Shown here: positions 32,103 through 40,388 of the stretch, in pieces | Layout of the letters: each line of letters begins with the position of its first letter | Numbering within the stretch: the first letter of the stretch is position 1 | Source of the DNA: JAXGRD01 sp040766105 | GTDB taxonomy: Bacteria; Bacillota; Clostridia; Peptostreptococcales; Anaerovoracaceae | Direction of reading: 5' to 3' | Assembly (NCBI GenBank): GCA_040766105.1 | Contig: JAXGRD010000002.1 | Span: 321,016 to 385,015 of the forward strand | Length of the DNA stretch: 64,000 nucleotides | Program-made: the position numbers and the translations under genes | The notes under the pieces: generated by a model | The model's database searches: none | What the model was told of the DNA's origin: nothing | Seen by the model: the letters and a program-made list of their open reading frames with translations, nothing else

Positions 32103-33413
32103 CTATTTCTCTTCTCGCAAGTCATGGACTCTCTTGCCCTTCCCTTCAAATCGGGGCAAAGATCCTGCGGACACCAAGCTTACCTTGGCATCGATATTCA
32201 AGGTGGTACGAAGATCGTGTTTAATGCGCTTTCTCAGGTCTTCCAGGCGTCTAAAGTCGTCCAAATAACTGGCATCCTTTAATTCCACCTTTACCTCAAT
32301 GCGGTCCATGTAGTTTTCTCTGGTCACTACGATTTCGTAGAATGGCTCGATTTCCTTCACGGACATGACCACTTCTTCAATTTGAGAAGGATACACATTG
32401 ACGCCACGAATGACCAACATGTCGTCGGTTCTTCCCTGTACCTTGGCCATCCTCATGGATGTACGGCCACAGCTGCAAGGAGAATCATCCAGCCATGTGA
32501 TGTCTCTGGTTCTGTACCTTAAAACAGGAAAGGCCTGTCTGGTGAGGGATGTTGCAATCAGCTCTCCCTTTTCTCCCATGGGAAGAGGCTCCAGAGTATC
32601 CGGATCCACGATTTCCGAGAAGAAGTGATCTTCGGCGATGTGCATCCCCTCTTGCTTATAGCATTCTCCCGAGTATCCCGGACCGCCTACCTCGGAAAGA
32701 CCGTAGTTCTCCGTAGCCAAGATTCCCAGCTGCCCTTCAATCTTCTTTCTCATGGCTTCCGTATGACCTTCGCCCCCAAAGAGTGCGATTCTCAGTTTGA
32801 TCTTGCTCTTGTCGATGTTTCTCTTTTCGATTTCATCGGCTAAGTACAGACCGTAGGAAGGTGTGGAAATGAGAATAGTGGATTCAAAGTCCTGCATGAG
32901 CATCAGTTGACGCTCCGTATTTCCGCTGGAAAGAGGTACAACCATGACACCCAGATTTTCCATTCCGTAATGAAGGCCAAAACCGCCGGTAAACAGGCCG
33001 TACCCAAAGGCGATCTGGGCCACGTCATCCGGTGTTCCCCCTGCCGCACAGATAACTCTCGTTACCACTTCCGTCCAAACATCCAAATCGTGCTTGGTAT
33101 ATCCCACAATTTTAGGCTTTCCTGTGGTTCCGGAAGATCCGTGAAGACGAACCACATCCTTCTTGGGAACGGCAAACATCCCAAAGGGATAGCTGTCTCT
33201 CAAGTCCTGCGCCGTGGTGTAGGGGATTTCCTTCACATCGGCCAAGGTCTTAATATGCTCCGGCTTTAAGCCGATGGCATCGAATTTATTCTTATATAGG
33301 GGAACCTTTTCATAGCAGGTACGAACCGTTTCCTGCAGTCTTCGGAGCTGTAATTCCTTCAGCTCTCCTCTGTCCATACATTCCGCTTCTTTGTTCCAAA
33401 TAATGTGTTCCAT
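32103..33413 (-). CDS. paaK: Phenylacetate-CoA ligase paralogue 1
   Basis: 436 residues from ATG 33413 (GGAGAAGAG upstream). ATP loop HGSSGTTGKPKIVGYT, YGLSEVGGPG, YRTRDIT and the hinge RTDDMLVIRGVNVYPSQIE, plus a four-Cys patch around CSCGRTS typical of the PaaK family. It is first in a minus-strand run of seven genes. In anaerobes these ligases can run in reverse, conserving ATP from arylacetyl-CoA made from aromatic amino acids; the indolepyruvate oxidoreductase that usually accompanies them is not here. Confidence 0.93.
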   Translation of the reverse strand: MEHIIWNKEAECMDRGELKELQLRRLQETVRTCYEKVPLYKNKFDAIGLKPEHIKTLADVKEIPYTTAQDLRDSYPFGMFAVPKKDVVRLHGSSGTTGKPKIVGYTKHDLDVWTEVVTRVICAAGGTPDDVAQIAFGYGLFTGGFGLHYGMENLGVMVVPLSSGNTERQLMLMQDFESTILISTPSYGLYLADEIEKRNIDKSKIKLRIALFGGEGHTEAMRKKIEGQLGILATENYGLSEVGGPGYSGECYKQEGMHIAEDHFFSEIVDPDTLEPLPMGEKGELIATSLTRQAFPVLRYRTRDITWLDDSPCSCGRTSMRMAKVQGRTDDMLVIRGVNVYPSQIEEVVMSVKEIEPFYEIVVTRENYMDRIEVKVELKDASYLDDFRRLEDLRKRIKHDLRTTLNIDAKVSLVSAGSLPRFEGKGKRVHDLREEK

Positions 33414-33496
33414 TTTCTCTTCTCCAATATCTTTGCATTTACAATTAGACTCTATTTTATAGTAAATTCGTCAAAACATCAATAAGTTTAACGAAA

Positions 33497-33520
33497 GAAG
33501 ACCCCGCCGGAATGGCGGGG
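33497..33520 (-). terminator. Terminator after the vWA gene
   Basis: Minus strand: CCCCGCC, five-base loop, GGCGGGG (33520-33502) followed by a T-rich tail. It separates the vWA gene from the paaK operon. Confidence 0.88.
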
Positions 33521-33533
33521 TGTACAACTTCTC

Positions 33534-34175
33534 CTATTTCTTGTTTCTCTTCTCAATTTCTGACTTCCATCCCTCTCCCACTTCTCCTTCCTTGGTGCAC
33601 ATCTCCATGACAAAGGCACCTGCCGCTTCAAAGTTCATTCTGGTACCCACATTGTCGCTTTGGTAGGTTACCGCTCGCTTGGATGAGATTCCGTAGTGGC
33701 TCGCTTCTGCCACCGCATCCATGTTTGCCCCCATGAAGAGAAACTCCCATCCGTACTGATCTTGTTGGCAAGAAATCATCTCTTTGATTTGACCACGGGT
33801 GTACTTCACGCTGGCATTTTCCATGCCGTCGGTGATAATGACAAAGACCACCTTATCTGCCCGATAATCGGGAGAGGTGTTCTTCTGCACCCCAATGATC
33901 TTTTGAATGGTCTTCCCCACAGCGTCCAGCAGTGCCGTGGTGCCTCTCACATAGTATTGTTGGGCATCCATCTTCTCCAGGCCTTCAATCTGCAGCCTGT
34001 CGTGAAGCAGTTCATATTGATTGTCGAAGAGTACCGTGGTAACATTGATTTTACGCTTTTCTTTCTTTTGCTTTTCCAACATGGCGTTGAATCCACCAAT
34101 GGTATCCTCCTCCAAACCGCTCATGGATCCGCTTCTGTCCAGTATAAATACCAATTCCATTCTATCCTTTTTCAT
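33534..34175 (-). CDS. von Willebrand factor A domain protein
   Basis: 213 residues, a single vWA fold with a complete metal-ion-dependent adhesion site: DRSGSMS (near 13-19), RGTTALLDA (near 77) and ITDGMENA (near 114). No signal peptide or membrane segment, so it acts in the cytosol. Similar small vWA proteins accompany ter-like stress or chaperone systems. The macro-domain gene lies 80 bases upstream on the same strand and may be functionally linked. AGGAGG precedes ATG 34175. Confidence 0.88.
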   Translation of the reverse strand: MKKDRMELVFILDRSGSMSGLEEDTIGGFNAMLEKQKKEKRKINVTTVLFDNQYELLHDRLQIEGLEKMDAQQYYVRGTTALLDAVGKTIQKIIGVQKNTSPDYRADKVVFVIITDGMENASVKYTRGQIKEMISCQQDQYGWEFLFMGANMDAVAEASHYGISSKRAVTYQSDNVGTRMNFEAAGAFVMEMCTKEGEVGEGWKSEIEKRNKK

Positions 34176-34255
34176 GACTTCCTCCTCTCGGTGTTCCCTT
34201 TATGAGAAGAGTATATCCTGAGAAAGAAGGGCTTAGGTCGCCCGACAGGAGACAT

Positions 34256-35209
34256 TTATGCCCCTAAAGGATTCTGCTCATAGTAGAAGAGAGCTTCGTT
34301 GATGAGGAAAATATTGTATCCCTCCGATTGAATGAAATACTTAATGATGATATCCCCTTTATTTGCCCCGGAAAAGGCATAGCCCGCAGACTCCAAAAGA
34401 TCCTCGGTCTCTTCCAAGGACAGGCGAAGGGCGATGGCCAAGGCCAAGACCGTCTGCTTCTTCGGTTGATAGTCTTTCCGGGATCGAATCTTGGAAAAAT
34501 GCTTCCGATCCAAGTTGGCTCTTTTGTACACCTCTACGTCGGAAAGTCCCTTCTCAGTGATGAGTCGCAGCAACATTTCGCTAAAACTCTCTCCTTGCTC
34601 TTTCATGAGATCTTCCAGGCTTCGTGGCGCTTCTGCACAGGAGGTTTCTTGCACCAAAAACATCATCCTGCCCACATGCTCGTCAGAGTGGAACGACAGC
34701 AGTTCCTCCAAATCCCGGCTGACTTCCTCTTCCAGGACCATATCCTTTCTGTTGAAGATTACCAGATTAACCAGCATTTCGCTATCTTGCAGGAAGTCCT
34801 CAATGGTATGCCTTGCCACGGCAAGAGCCCGGTCCTTGGGGTATCCGTATATGCCGGAGGAGATCAAAGGAAAAGATATGGATGACAGACCGTTTTCTTC
34901 CGCCAATCGCAAGGAGTTCAAATATGCCGACCGCAGATGTTTCTCTTCATCCTGATTTCCACCCTTCCAAATGGGTCCTACCGCGTGGATGATGTGCTTC
35001 GCCTTCAGATTGTATCCGCCGGTGATGACCGCCTCCCCCACGGGGCAGGGTGCCTTCTCGTCACACTCCCTCTGAAGTGCACTTCCCCCCGCTGCCGCAA
35101 AGATGGCTCCACACACACCGCCGCCTCTCTGCAAGCCGGAATTAGCCGCATTGACAATGGCATCCGTTTCCATCTTTGTAATATCGCCTTGTACTATTTG
35201 AAATGGCAT
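34256..35209 (-). CDS. Macro-domain protein with C-terminal HTH domain
   Basis: 317 residues from ATG 35209 (AGGAGG upstream). Residues 1-165 are a macro domain with VNAANSGLQRGGGVCGAIF (ADP-ribose loop, NAAN and GGGV) and PLISSGIYGYP. Macro domains bind or remove ADP-ribose from proteins or nucleic acids. Residues 220-315 resemble a Cro/C1-like helix-turn-helix (KRANLDRKHFSKIRSRKDYQ, then LALAIALRLSLEETEDLL). The architecture suggests an ADP-ribose-responsive DNA-binding or nucleic-acid repair protein, which is inference. Adjacent to a vWA gene and a rubredoxin gene. Confidence 0.87.
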   Translation of the reverse strand: MPFQIVQGDITKMETDAIVNAANSGLQRGGGVCGAIFAAAGGSALQRECDEKAPCPVGEAVITGGYNLKAKHIIHAVGPIWKGGNQDEEKHLRSAYLNSLRLAEENGLSSISFPLISSGIYGYPKDRALAVARHTIEDFLQDSEMLVNLVIFNRKDMVLEEEVSRDLEELLSFHSDEHVGRMMFLVQETSCAEAPRSLEDLMKEQGESFSEMLLRLITEKGLSDVEVYKRANLDRKHFSKIRSRKDYQPKKQTVLALAIALRLSLEETEDLLESAGYAFSGANKGDIIIKYFIQSEGYNIFLINEALFYYEQNPLGA

Positions 35210-35240
35210 CCTTTCCTCCTCTCTCCCTGATTTTATCGTA

Positions 35241-35273
35241 AAAAAAGAGGGCAAGAATCTCTTCTCGCACCTC
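35241..35273 (-). terminator. Terminator after the rubredoxin gene
   Basis: Minus strand: GAGG and CGAGAA pair with TTCTTG and CCTC across a four-base loop (35273-35247), followed by seven T residues. It lies just beyond the rubredoxin stop. Confidence 0.75.
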
Positions 35274-35280
35274 TCCGTTT

Positions 35281-35439
35281 TTATGCCTCTTCGAACTCGT
35301 CCTTGCCTACGAAACATTCGGGACAAGTCCAATCATCAGGAACATCTTCCCATGCTGTTCCGGGAGCCACGTTGTTTTCCGGATCTCCGTCAGCAGGATC
35401 ATAGATATAGCCGCATACCGTGCATACATATTTCTTCAT
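35281..35439 (-). CDS. Rubredoxin
   Basis: 52 residues, start ATG 35439 with AGGAGG-like site upstream. Two iron-binding pairs, CTVCGYIYD (C6, C9) and CPECFVGKDEF (C39, C42). Standard size for a stand-alone rubredoxin. The second knuckle has Phe after the Cys (CPECF) where Gly is most common. It is a soluble one-electron carrier and may serve the flavodiiron protein encoded at 904-2121 as a second donor. It is monocistronic, with its own terminator. Confidence 0.95.
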   Translation of the reverse strand: MKKYVCTVCGYIYDPADGDPENNVAPGTAWEDVPDDWTCPECFVGKDEFEEA

Positions 35440-35583
35440 AGTGTTTCCTCCTATCAAAGCAATAATCTGATATTTTGATTGTATCAGTAAACCCTATACC
35501 CGTCCATAATTTTTTTAATCCGGATTTTTAGGTTTTTCATTAAGTTCACATAATATTTCCGTCTGATTTTGGATAACCCAGTT

Positions 35584-36255
35584 TCATAGTGGCACCACTT
35601 CGCAGACCGTCAAGAGCCCGTCCTTCACAAAAAACCGTACATCATGTCCGGCAAAGGCGATGCCATAGACACGCTCCGGATCCTCTTGATAGGAAGGTCG
35701 CGGGTCCTCTGCCAACACCTTGAGCAATGCCTTCCCCTTTTCTTCCGGAAAGAACTGGAGGAACTCCTCCGGGCAGGAAACTTGAACCCGCCTGTCTATG
35801 ACCTTTTTCCCCAGCCGCCCCGTGGCTTCCGGATGACTCTCCGTGTCGGAAAGATAGGGCTTGATATCGTATATAGGGGTGCCGTTCATCAGATCCGCAC
35901 CGGATATGTGAAGAATATGGCCTAAAGTTTTATGTGCCTCTATTCCCTCCAGTCGAACGCAAGAGAGACCGATGGGGTTGGGTCGGAAGGGAGAACGGGT
36001 GGCAAATACACCCTTGCGAATGTTTCCCCCCAGCCTCGGCGGTCTCACCATGGGCACCCACTCATCCTTGGGAGATTCGGAAAATTCCCAGATCAGCCAA
36101 ATGTGGGAGTATTCCTCCAAGCCTCGCAAGGCATCCGGGTTTCGAAACTCCGGCTCAAAGACCACCGTAGATTTCAATTCGGGAACGATGCCGCTCTGCC
36201 TGGGAATCCCGAACTTGGTTTCAAAATCGGATCGTATCCGTGCAACTACTTTCAT
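35584..36255 (-). CDS. trmO: tRNA (t6A37) N6-methyltransferase TrmO/TsaA
   Basis: 223 residues. SAM-dependent beta-barrel methyltransferase of the TrmO family: IRSDFETKFGIPRQSGIVPE at the start, RPPRLGGNIRKGVFATRSPFRPNPIGLS near 75-100 (split here by key residues RSPFRPNP) and SGADLMNGTPIYDIKPYL near 130. It methylates threonylcarbamoyl-adenosine 37 of tRNA-Thr. The start overlaps the M20 gene by ATGA. Confidence 0.93.
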   Translation of the reverse strand: MKVVARIRSDFETKFGIPRQSGIVPELKSTVVFEPEFRNPDALRGLEEYSHIWLIWEFSESPKDEWVPMVRPPRLGGNIRKGVFATRSPFRPNPIGLSCVRLEGIEAHKTLGHILHISGADLMNGTPIYDIKPYLSDTESHPEATGRLGKKVIDRRVQVSCPEEFLQFFPEEKGKALLKVLAEDPRPSYQEDPERVYGIAFAGHDVRFFVKDGLLTVCEVVPL

Positions 36256-37439
36256 TTTTTCTCTCCCTCCATATATTTCAGAACAACCGCACCCATTACC
36301 TTGGCTGCGATCATCATGGAACCTTCATTGATCTCAAACTTGGGATGATGATGTGGATAGGATTTTCCCTCTTCCCCGGCACCGATATAAAAGAAGCAAC
36401 AGGGAAGCTTTTGGCAATAGAAGGAAAAATCTTCCGAAGGCGGGAGTGGCCCACAGTCAATGACATTTTTTACTTCCTCTATGGGGGCATTTCTGACCGC
36501 ATCCACCACCAAATCCGTCATCGCTTCGTCGTTCATCAGAACGGGATAATCATTTTTGTAGTCCACCTCTATCCCACACTGAAAGGCATCACCAATCCCC
36601 CTGCTGATGGTTCGTACCTGCTCTTCTATGAGGGCCCTATCTTCCCGGGACATATACCTTACATCACCTCCCAAGATGACGCTGTCCTTGATAATGTTAA
36701 ACTCCCCCTCTCCTCCAAAGGAGCCGATGGTCACCACACCGGAGTCAAAGGGGTTGAGCCTGCGACTGACAATCGTCTGCAGGGCAACTACCAAATGAGA
36801 AGCTGCAACGATGGCGTCATTGGCCTCGTGGGGTGAAGAGCCGTGGCCGCCTTTCCCTTGAACCTTTATCGTAAACTTTGCACGCCCTTGTTGGGTTGCA
36901 CCCTTGTGGTAGTACACATTTCCGTATTCCATTTGGCTCATTACGTGGCAGCCAAATACATTATCTACACCCTCCAGCACTCCGTCTGCAATCATAAGGG
37001 AGGCGCCTCCCGGAGGTGCTTCTTCGCCTGTTTGATGAATGATGACAACCCTTCCTACCAGGTCTGCCTTCATCTCAATGAGACAATCCGCCAAGGATAG
37101 GAGATAAGCCGTGTGGGCATCGTGGCCGCAGGCATGCATCACACCCTCCGTGGAAGATGCGTAGGGAAGATTTGTTTCTTCCTGTATGGGAAGAGCATCC
37201 ATGTCCCCCCGTAAGGCAATGGTCTTGCCGGGTTTTCCCGAATCGATGACCACCTTTATGCCGTAGCCACCCAGGCCTGTGGTCAAGTCAACATCCTTTT
37301 CTCGATAAAAGTCCTCTATGAATGCAGCGGTGTTTTTCTCTTGAAAGGAAAGCTCCGGATGGCTGTGAAACCATCTCCGGTTTTTCACCATTTCTTCTCG
37401 TCGCTTCTCCAGTTTTTCATAAAGTTGATCTATGAGCAT
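36252..37439 (-). CDS. M20D-family amidohydrolase / aminoacylase
   Basis: 395 residues. Metal-site motifs GDMDALPIQEET (near 80), HACGHDAHTAYLL (near 103), QTGEEAPPGG (near 138) and the dimerisation lid GKGGHGSSPHE (near 193); SEDFSF near 347. The family includes N-acyl amino-acid amidohydrolases and hippurate hydrolases, which remove acyl groups from amino acids in the cytosol. Substrate not resolved. It is cotranscribed with trmO. Confidence 0.92.
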   Translation of the reverse strand: MLIDQLYEKLEKRREEMVKNRRWFHSHPELSFQEKNTAAFIEDFYREKDVDLTTGLGGYGIKVVIDSGKPGKTIALRGDMDALPIQEETNLPYASSTEGVMHACGHDAHTAYLLSLADCLIEMKADLVGRVVIIHQTGEEAPPGGASLMIADGVLEGVDNVFGCHVMSQMEYGNVYYHKGATQQGRAKFTIKVQGKGGHGSSPHEANDAIVAASHLVVALQTIVSRRLNPFDSGVVTIGSFGGEGEFNIIKDSVILGGDVRYMSREDRALIEEQVRTISRGIGDAFQCGIEVDYKNDYPVLMNDEAMTDLVVDAVRNAPIEEVKNVIDCGPLPPSEDFSFYCQKLPCCFFYIGAGEEGKSYPHHHPKFEINEGSMMIAAKVMGAVVLKYMEGEKK

Positions 37440-37547
37440 CTGTCCATCCCTTTCTCTTGAATTTTTCCATATTCTCTTCTCACTCTATCACAATCCATCC
37501 AATTTATGATATAATTTTTTTAATTTCACTAGCGTAGAGGGAGAAGC

Positions 37548-38195
37548 ATGGAACTGACTTTATTTATTTTGGAAATCATCGGCACCGTTGCCTTTGCGGT
37601 TTCCGGCCTTATTGCCGGCGTCAATCGAAATATGGATATCTTGGGCATCACCATCATGGCCGTGGTCACGGCGACGGGGGGTGGAGCCATACGGGATATC
37701 ACCTTGGGAATCACGCCCCCTACCATGTTCGTGAAGCCCATCTATTTGATTATCGCCCTTCTCACCTGCCTGATCTTCTTCATCGGTGCAGAGATTTGGA
37801 GAAGACACGCAAAGATTAACGGAAAAATTCCTAAAACCATCGTAACCAATGCCATTAATATTTCCGATGCCATCGGACTGGGCGTCTTCACCGTCAGCGG
37901 TGCTTCTGTGGCCATGGCCATGGGTTATGAAGATAATTTAGGTCTCATTCTCTTTGTGGGACCCATCACCGGCGTAGGCGGCGGCATTATGCGAGACATC
38001 TTCTCGGGACAGGTTCCCTCTGTCTTTGTGCGCCATATCTATGCCTTGGCTTCCCTCATTGGTGCGGCGGCTCTCTTCGGTCTCCAATTCTTCATAGACC
38101 AAAAGCTTGCCATGCTTCTGTGTACGGCCTTGATTGTCATTATTCGCATCCTCTCTTCCAGACTCCAATTGAGCCTTCCAAAAATCAAAGTATAA
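37548..38195 (+). CDS. TRIC-type cation channel (UPF0126, YadS-like)
   Basis: 215 residues with about seven membrane helices and two inverted repeats: GVNRNMDILGITIMAVVTATGGGAIRDI (key GGGAIRD) and GPITGVGGGIMRDIFSGQVP (GGGIMRD). These are the GGxxRD pore motifs of bacterial TRIC channels, which conduct K+ and possibly other monovalent cations. GAGGGAG precedes ATG 37548. Monocistronic, divergent from the M20 gene. Confidence 0.92.
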   Translation: MELTLFILEIIGTVAFAVSGLIAGVNRNMDILGITIMAVVTATGGGAIRDITLGITPPTMFVKPIYLIIALLTCLIFFIGAEIWRRHAKINGKIPKTIVTNAINISDAIGLGVFTVSGASVAMAMGYEDNLGLILFVGPITGVGGGIMRDIFSGQVPSVFVRHIYALASLIGAAALFGLQFFIDQKLAMLLCTALIVIIRILSSRLQLSLPKIKV

Positions 38196-38259
38196 AATTT
38201 CTTTTTCCCCTTGCATCGCGAACATATGTTCTTTATAATGAAATCAGGAGGCAGGTACG

Positions 38260-39507
38260 ATGCTTGTATTTCATGTTGATGCAAACAGTGCATATCTCAG
38301 TTGGACGGCAGCGTCCCTTTTGGAGAAGGGATATCCTACGGATATTAGGACCCTTCCTTCTGCTATTGCCGGCGATCCCCAAAATCGTCACGGCATCATC
38401 TTGGCTAAATCCATTCCTGCCAAGAAGTGCGGCGTTCAAACAGCGGAAAGCATCCTGGAAGCGAAGCAAAAATGTCCGGATTTACAGATTTTTCCTCCGG
38501 ACTACGACCTCTTCCTTCTCTGCAGCGATGCCATGCACGAGATACTATCCCAATACACACCCTTGATTCAGCGATACAGCGTGGATGAATCCTTCATGGA
38601 CTGCAGCCGATGCCCTGAGATTCGTCGTGCTCCCGTGGAGACCGCCTTTGCCATAAAGGAGAAGATTAAAGAAACCTTGGGATTTACGGTGAACATCGGT
38701 GTAGGGAACAACAAGGCCATGGCAAAGATGGCCGGAGAACTGAAAAAGCCGGATATGGTCCACACCCTTTGGCCCGAGGAAATTCCAAAGAAACTGTGGC
38801 CCCTTCCTGTCAGCGAGCTGTTCATGGTGGGAAGAGCCACCACCCGAAAATTGTGCCAATGCAACATCACCACAATCGGCGATTTGGCTCGGGCGGACGT
38901 GAATTTCCTGCGAAGTATTTTGAAGAGTCACGGCCAACTGGTTCACGACTATGCCAACGGTATCGATCCTTCTCCCGTCATCATCAACGGAGAAGTGGAG
39001 CAGAAGGGCTTGGGAAACAGCCTGACCCTGCCCTATGATGCCACCACCAAGAAAGAACTGTTTTTGGAGGCCCTCGCCCTTTGTGAACGAGTGGGGATGC
39101 GCCTTCGGAGGCTGAACCGCAGGGCGTCTCTGGTTTCCGTGTACCTGAAGAACAGTTCCTTTGCCGGCTGTGGTCATCAGGTGCAGCTACCGATTTTTAT
39201 CAACAGCACTTCGGAAATCTATGGAATTTCCAAACAGCTCATTGAGGAATGTTGGAACGGCCAGCCCGTGCGACAACTGGGCATCTCCGTCTCCCGACTG
39301 TCCAGAGGAGAAGAACTGCAGCTGAGCCTTTGGGACGCTTCTTTCCGTGAAAAGCAAGAGCGTCTGGATCAAGCCGTGGATCGCATTCGCAGTGCCTACG
39401 GCGAGCGGAGCATCACCCGAGGGACCTTTGCCAACTCTTCCGCTGCACCCATACAGGGAGGTGTCAACGACGGAAATTATCTGATGATGGGAGGATTCCA
39501 GTCATGA
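38260..39507 (+). CDS. Y-family DNA polymerase (Pol IV-like)
   Basis: 415 residues. Catalytic carboxylates in FHVDANSAYLSW (D7) and YSVDESFMDCS (D109, E110), thumb/little-finger helix-hairpin-helix MVGRATTRKLCQCNITTIGDLARAD. The N-terminal loop FHVDANSAYLSWTA is typical of the Clostridial branch. It copies past damaged bases with low fidelity. GGAGGCAGG precedes ATG 38260. Stop overlaps the start of a small gene by ATGA, which implies translational coupling. Confidence 0.93.
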   Translation: MLVFHVDANSAYLSWTAASLLEKGYPTDIRTLPSAIAGDPQNRHGIILAKSIPAKKCGVQTAESILEAKQKCPDLQIFPPDYDLFLLCSDAMHEILSQYTPLIQRYSVDESFMDCSRCPEIRRAPVETAFAIKEKIKETLGFTVNIGVGNNKAMAKMAGELKKPDMVHTLWPEEIPKKLWPLPVSELFMVGRATTRKLCQCNITTIGDLARADVNFLRSILKSHGQLVHDYANGIDPSPVIINGEVEQKGLGNSLTLPYDATTKKELFLEALALCERVGMRLRRLNRRASLVSVYLKNSSFAGCGHQVQLPIFINSTSEIYGISKQLIEECWNGQPVRQLGISVSRLSRGEELQLSLWDASFREKQERLDQAVDRIRSAYGERSITRGTFANSSAAPIQGGVNDGNYLMMGGFQS

Positions 39508-39773
39508 AAATCTTAGCCAAACCCATATATATGATTGCCGTCTTCTCCCCGGAGGAAAAGCCTATTCCCTACAAGTTCAAGATGCGAGAGAGGGAAACCG
39601 ACGAAGACTATGTGGTCGTCACCATTGACAAGATCTTTCATTCCTATGCCTCCAAGGTGGCGGGAATCGAGACGGTCATCTACTCCTGCCAGAGCATCAT
39701 CGCCGGTATGGAGAGAAGATACGAGCTGAAATATACCCTCCCCACCTGTCAGTGGGAATTGTATAAAATGTAA
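39504..39773 (+). CDS. Conserved small protein coupled to Y-family polymerase
   Basis: 89 residues, overlapping the polymerase gene by ATGA, followed by a terminator. It is an alpha/beta-looking basic and acidic protein with segments PIPYKFKMRERETDEDYVVVTIDKIF and YELKYTLPTCQWELYK, no membrane segment. I do not recognise a domain. In Bacilli YolD-type proteins sit next to UmuC-like polymerases, but this one does not look like YolD. The fixed linkage suggests a polymerase accessory or regulator. Confidence 0.8.
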   Translation: MKILAKPIYMIAVFSPEEKPIPYKFKMRERETDEDYVVVTIDKIFHSYASKVAGIETVIYSCQSIIAGMERRYELKYTLPTCQWELYKM

Positions 39774-39802
39774 AAGGGAGATGCGGTGCATCTCCCTCTT
39801 TC
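39774..39802. terminator. Shared terminator between the polymerase operon and the reductase/pirin operon
   Basis: A perfect nine-pair stem, GGGAGATGC (39776-39784) with GCATCTCCC (39788-39796), has T-rich sequence on the right and an A run on the left, so it can end transcription from both sides. Confidence 0.82.
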
Positions 39803-39808
39803 ATACTT

Positions 39809-40372
39809 TTATTTTCCACGCTTTTCTATAAACTCCAGGAAGGCTTCCGCCTGGCTTTCTATGCGCTCCATGCTGTCGCTTAAATCCAGTTGTCCCTCCT
39901 CGTCGGCAATATCCATGGCATTGGGAATGGTCAGCCTTGGTGCGTTCATCACTTCCATGCCCAAGAAGCTAATCAGGGTCACCAGGTGATCCTGGGCAAT
40001 CCCCGTTCCTGACATCCCGGGAGTGATGCCGCTGATGGCCGCCGGTTTGCCCTTAATGACACGAGGTTCCGAGTCGCTGACCGGTCTGGACAACCAGTCC
40101 AAAAGATTCTTCATCACGCCGGAGAAGAAATGGTTATATTCCGGGGTGAAAAACCAGATGCCGTCTGCATCCTTGACCTTATCTCTGACCCGCTTCACCG
40201 CCTCCGGTGCCGGATATTCAATATCTTGATTCATAAAGGGAATATCGCTGTAATCCAACAGTTCGAAATCCGCTCTGTCCCCTACCACTTCCTGCGCCGC
40301 AAAGGCCAGTTGACGGTTAAAGGACTCCTTTCGCAGGGAACCTACAATTGCCAGTATCTTCTTTTCTTCCAT
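39809..40372 (-). CDS. NADPH-dependent FMN reductase
   Basis: 187 residues from ATG 40372 (AGGAGG upstream; the longer open frame extends into the pirin gene). Flavodoxin-like fold with IVGSLRKESFNRQLAFAA (FMN phosphate loop near 8-24), WFFTPEYNHFFSGVMKNLLDWLSRP near 76-100 (PEYNH motif) and GMSGTGIAQDHLV. Members use NAD(P)H to reduce FMN, quinones or azo compounds. Cotranscribed with the pirin gene upstream, so both could serve redox or electrophile stress. Confidence 0.93.
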   Translation of the reverse strand: MEEKKILAIVGSLRKESFNRQLAFAAQEVVGDRADFELLDYSDIPFMNQDIEYPAPEAVKRVRDKVKDADGIWFFTPEYNHFFSGVMKNLLDWLSRPVSDSEPRVIKGKPAAISGITPGMSGTGIAQDHLVTLISFLGMEVMNAPRLTIPNAMDIADEEGQLDLSDSMERIESQAEAFLEFIEKRGK

Positions 40373-40388
40373 TTTGTGCCTCCTCTTC

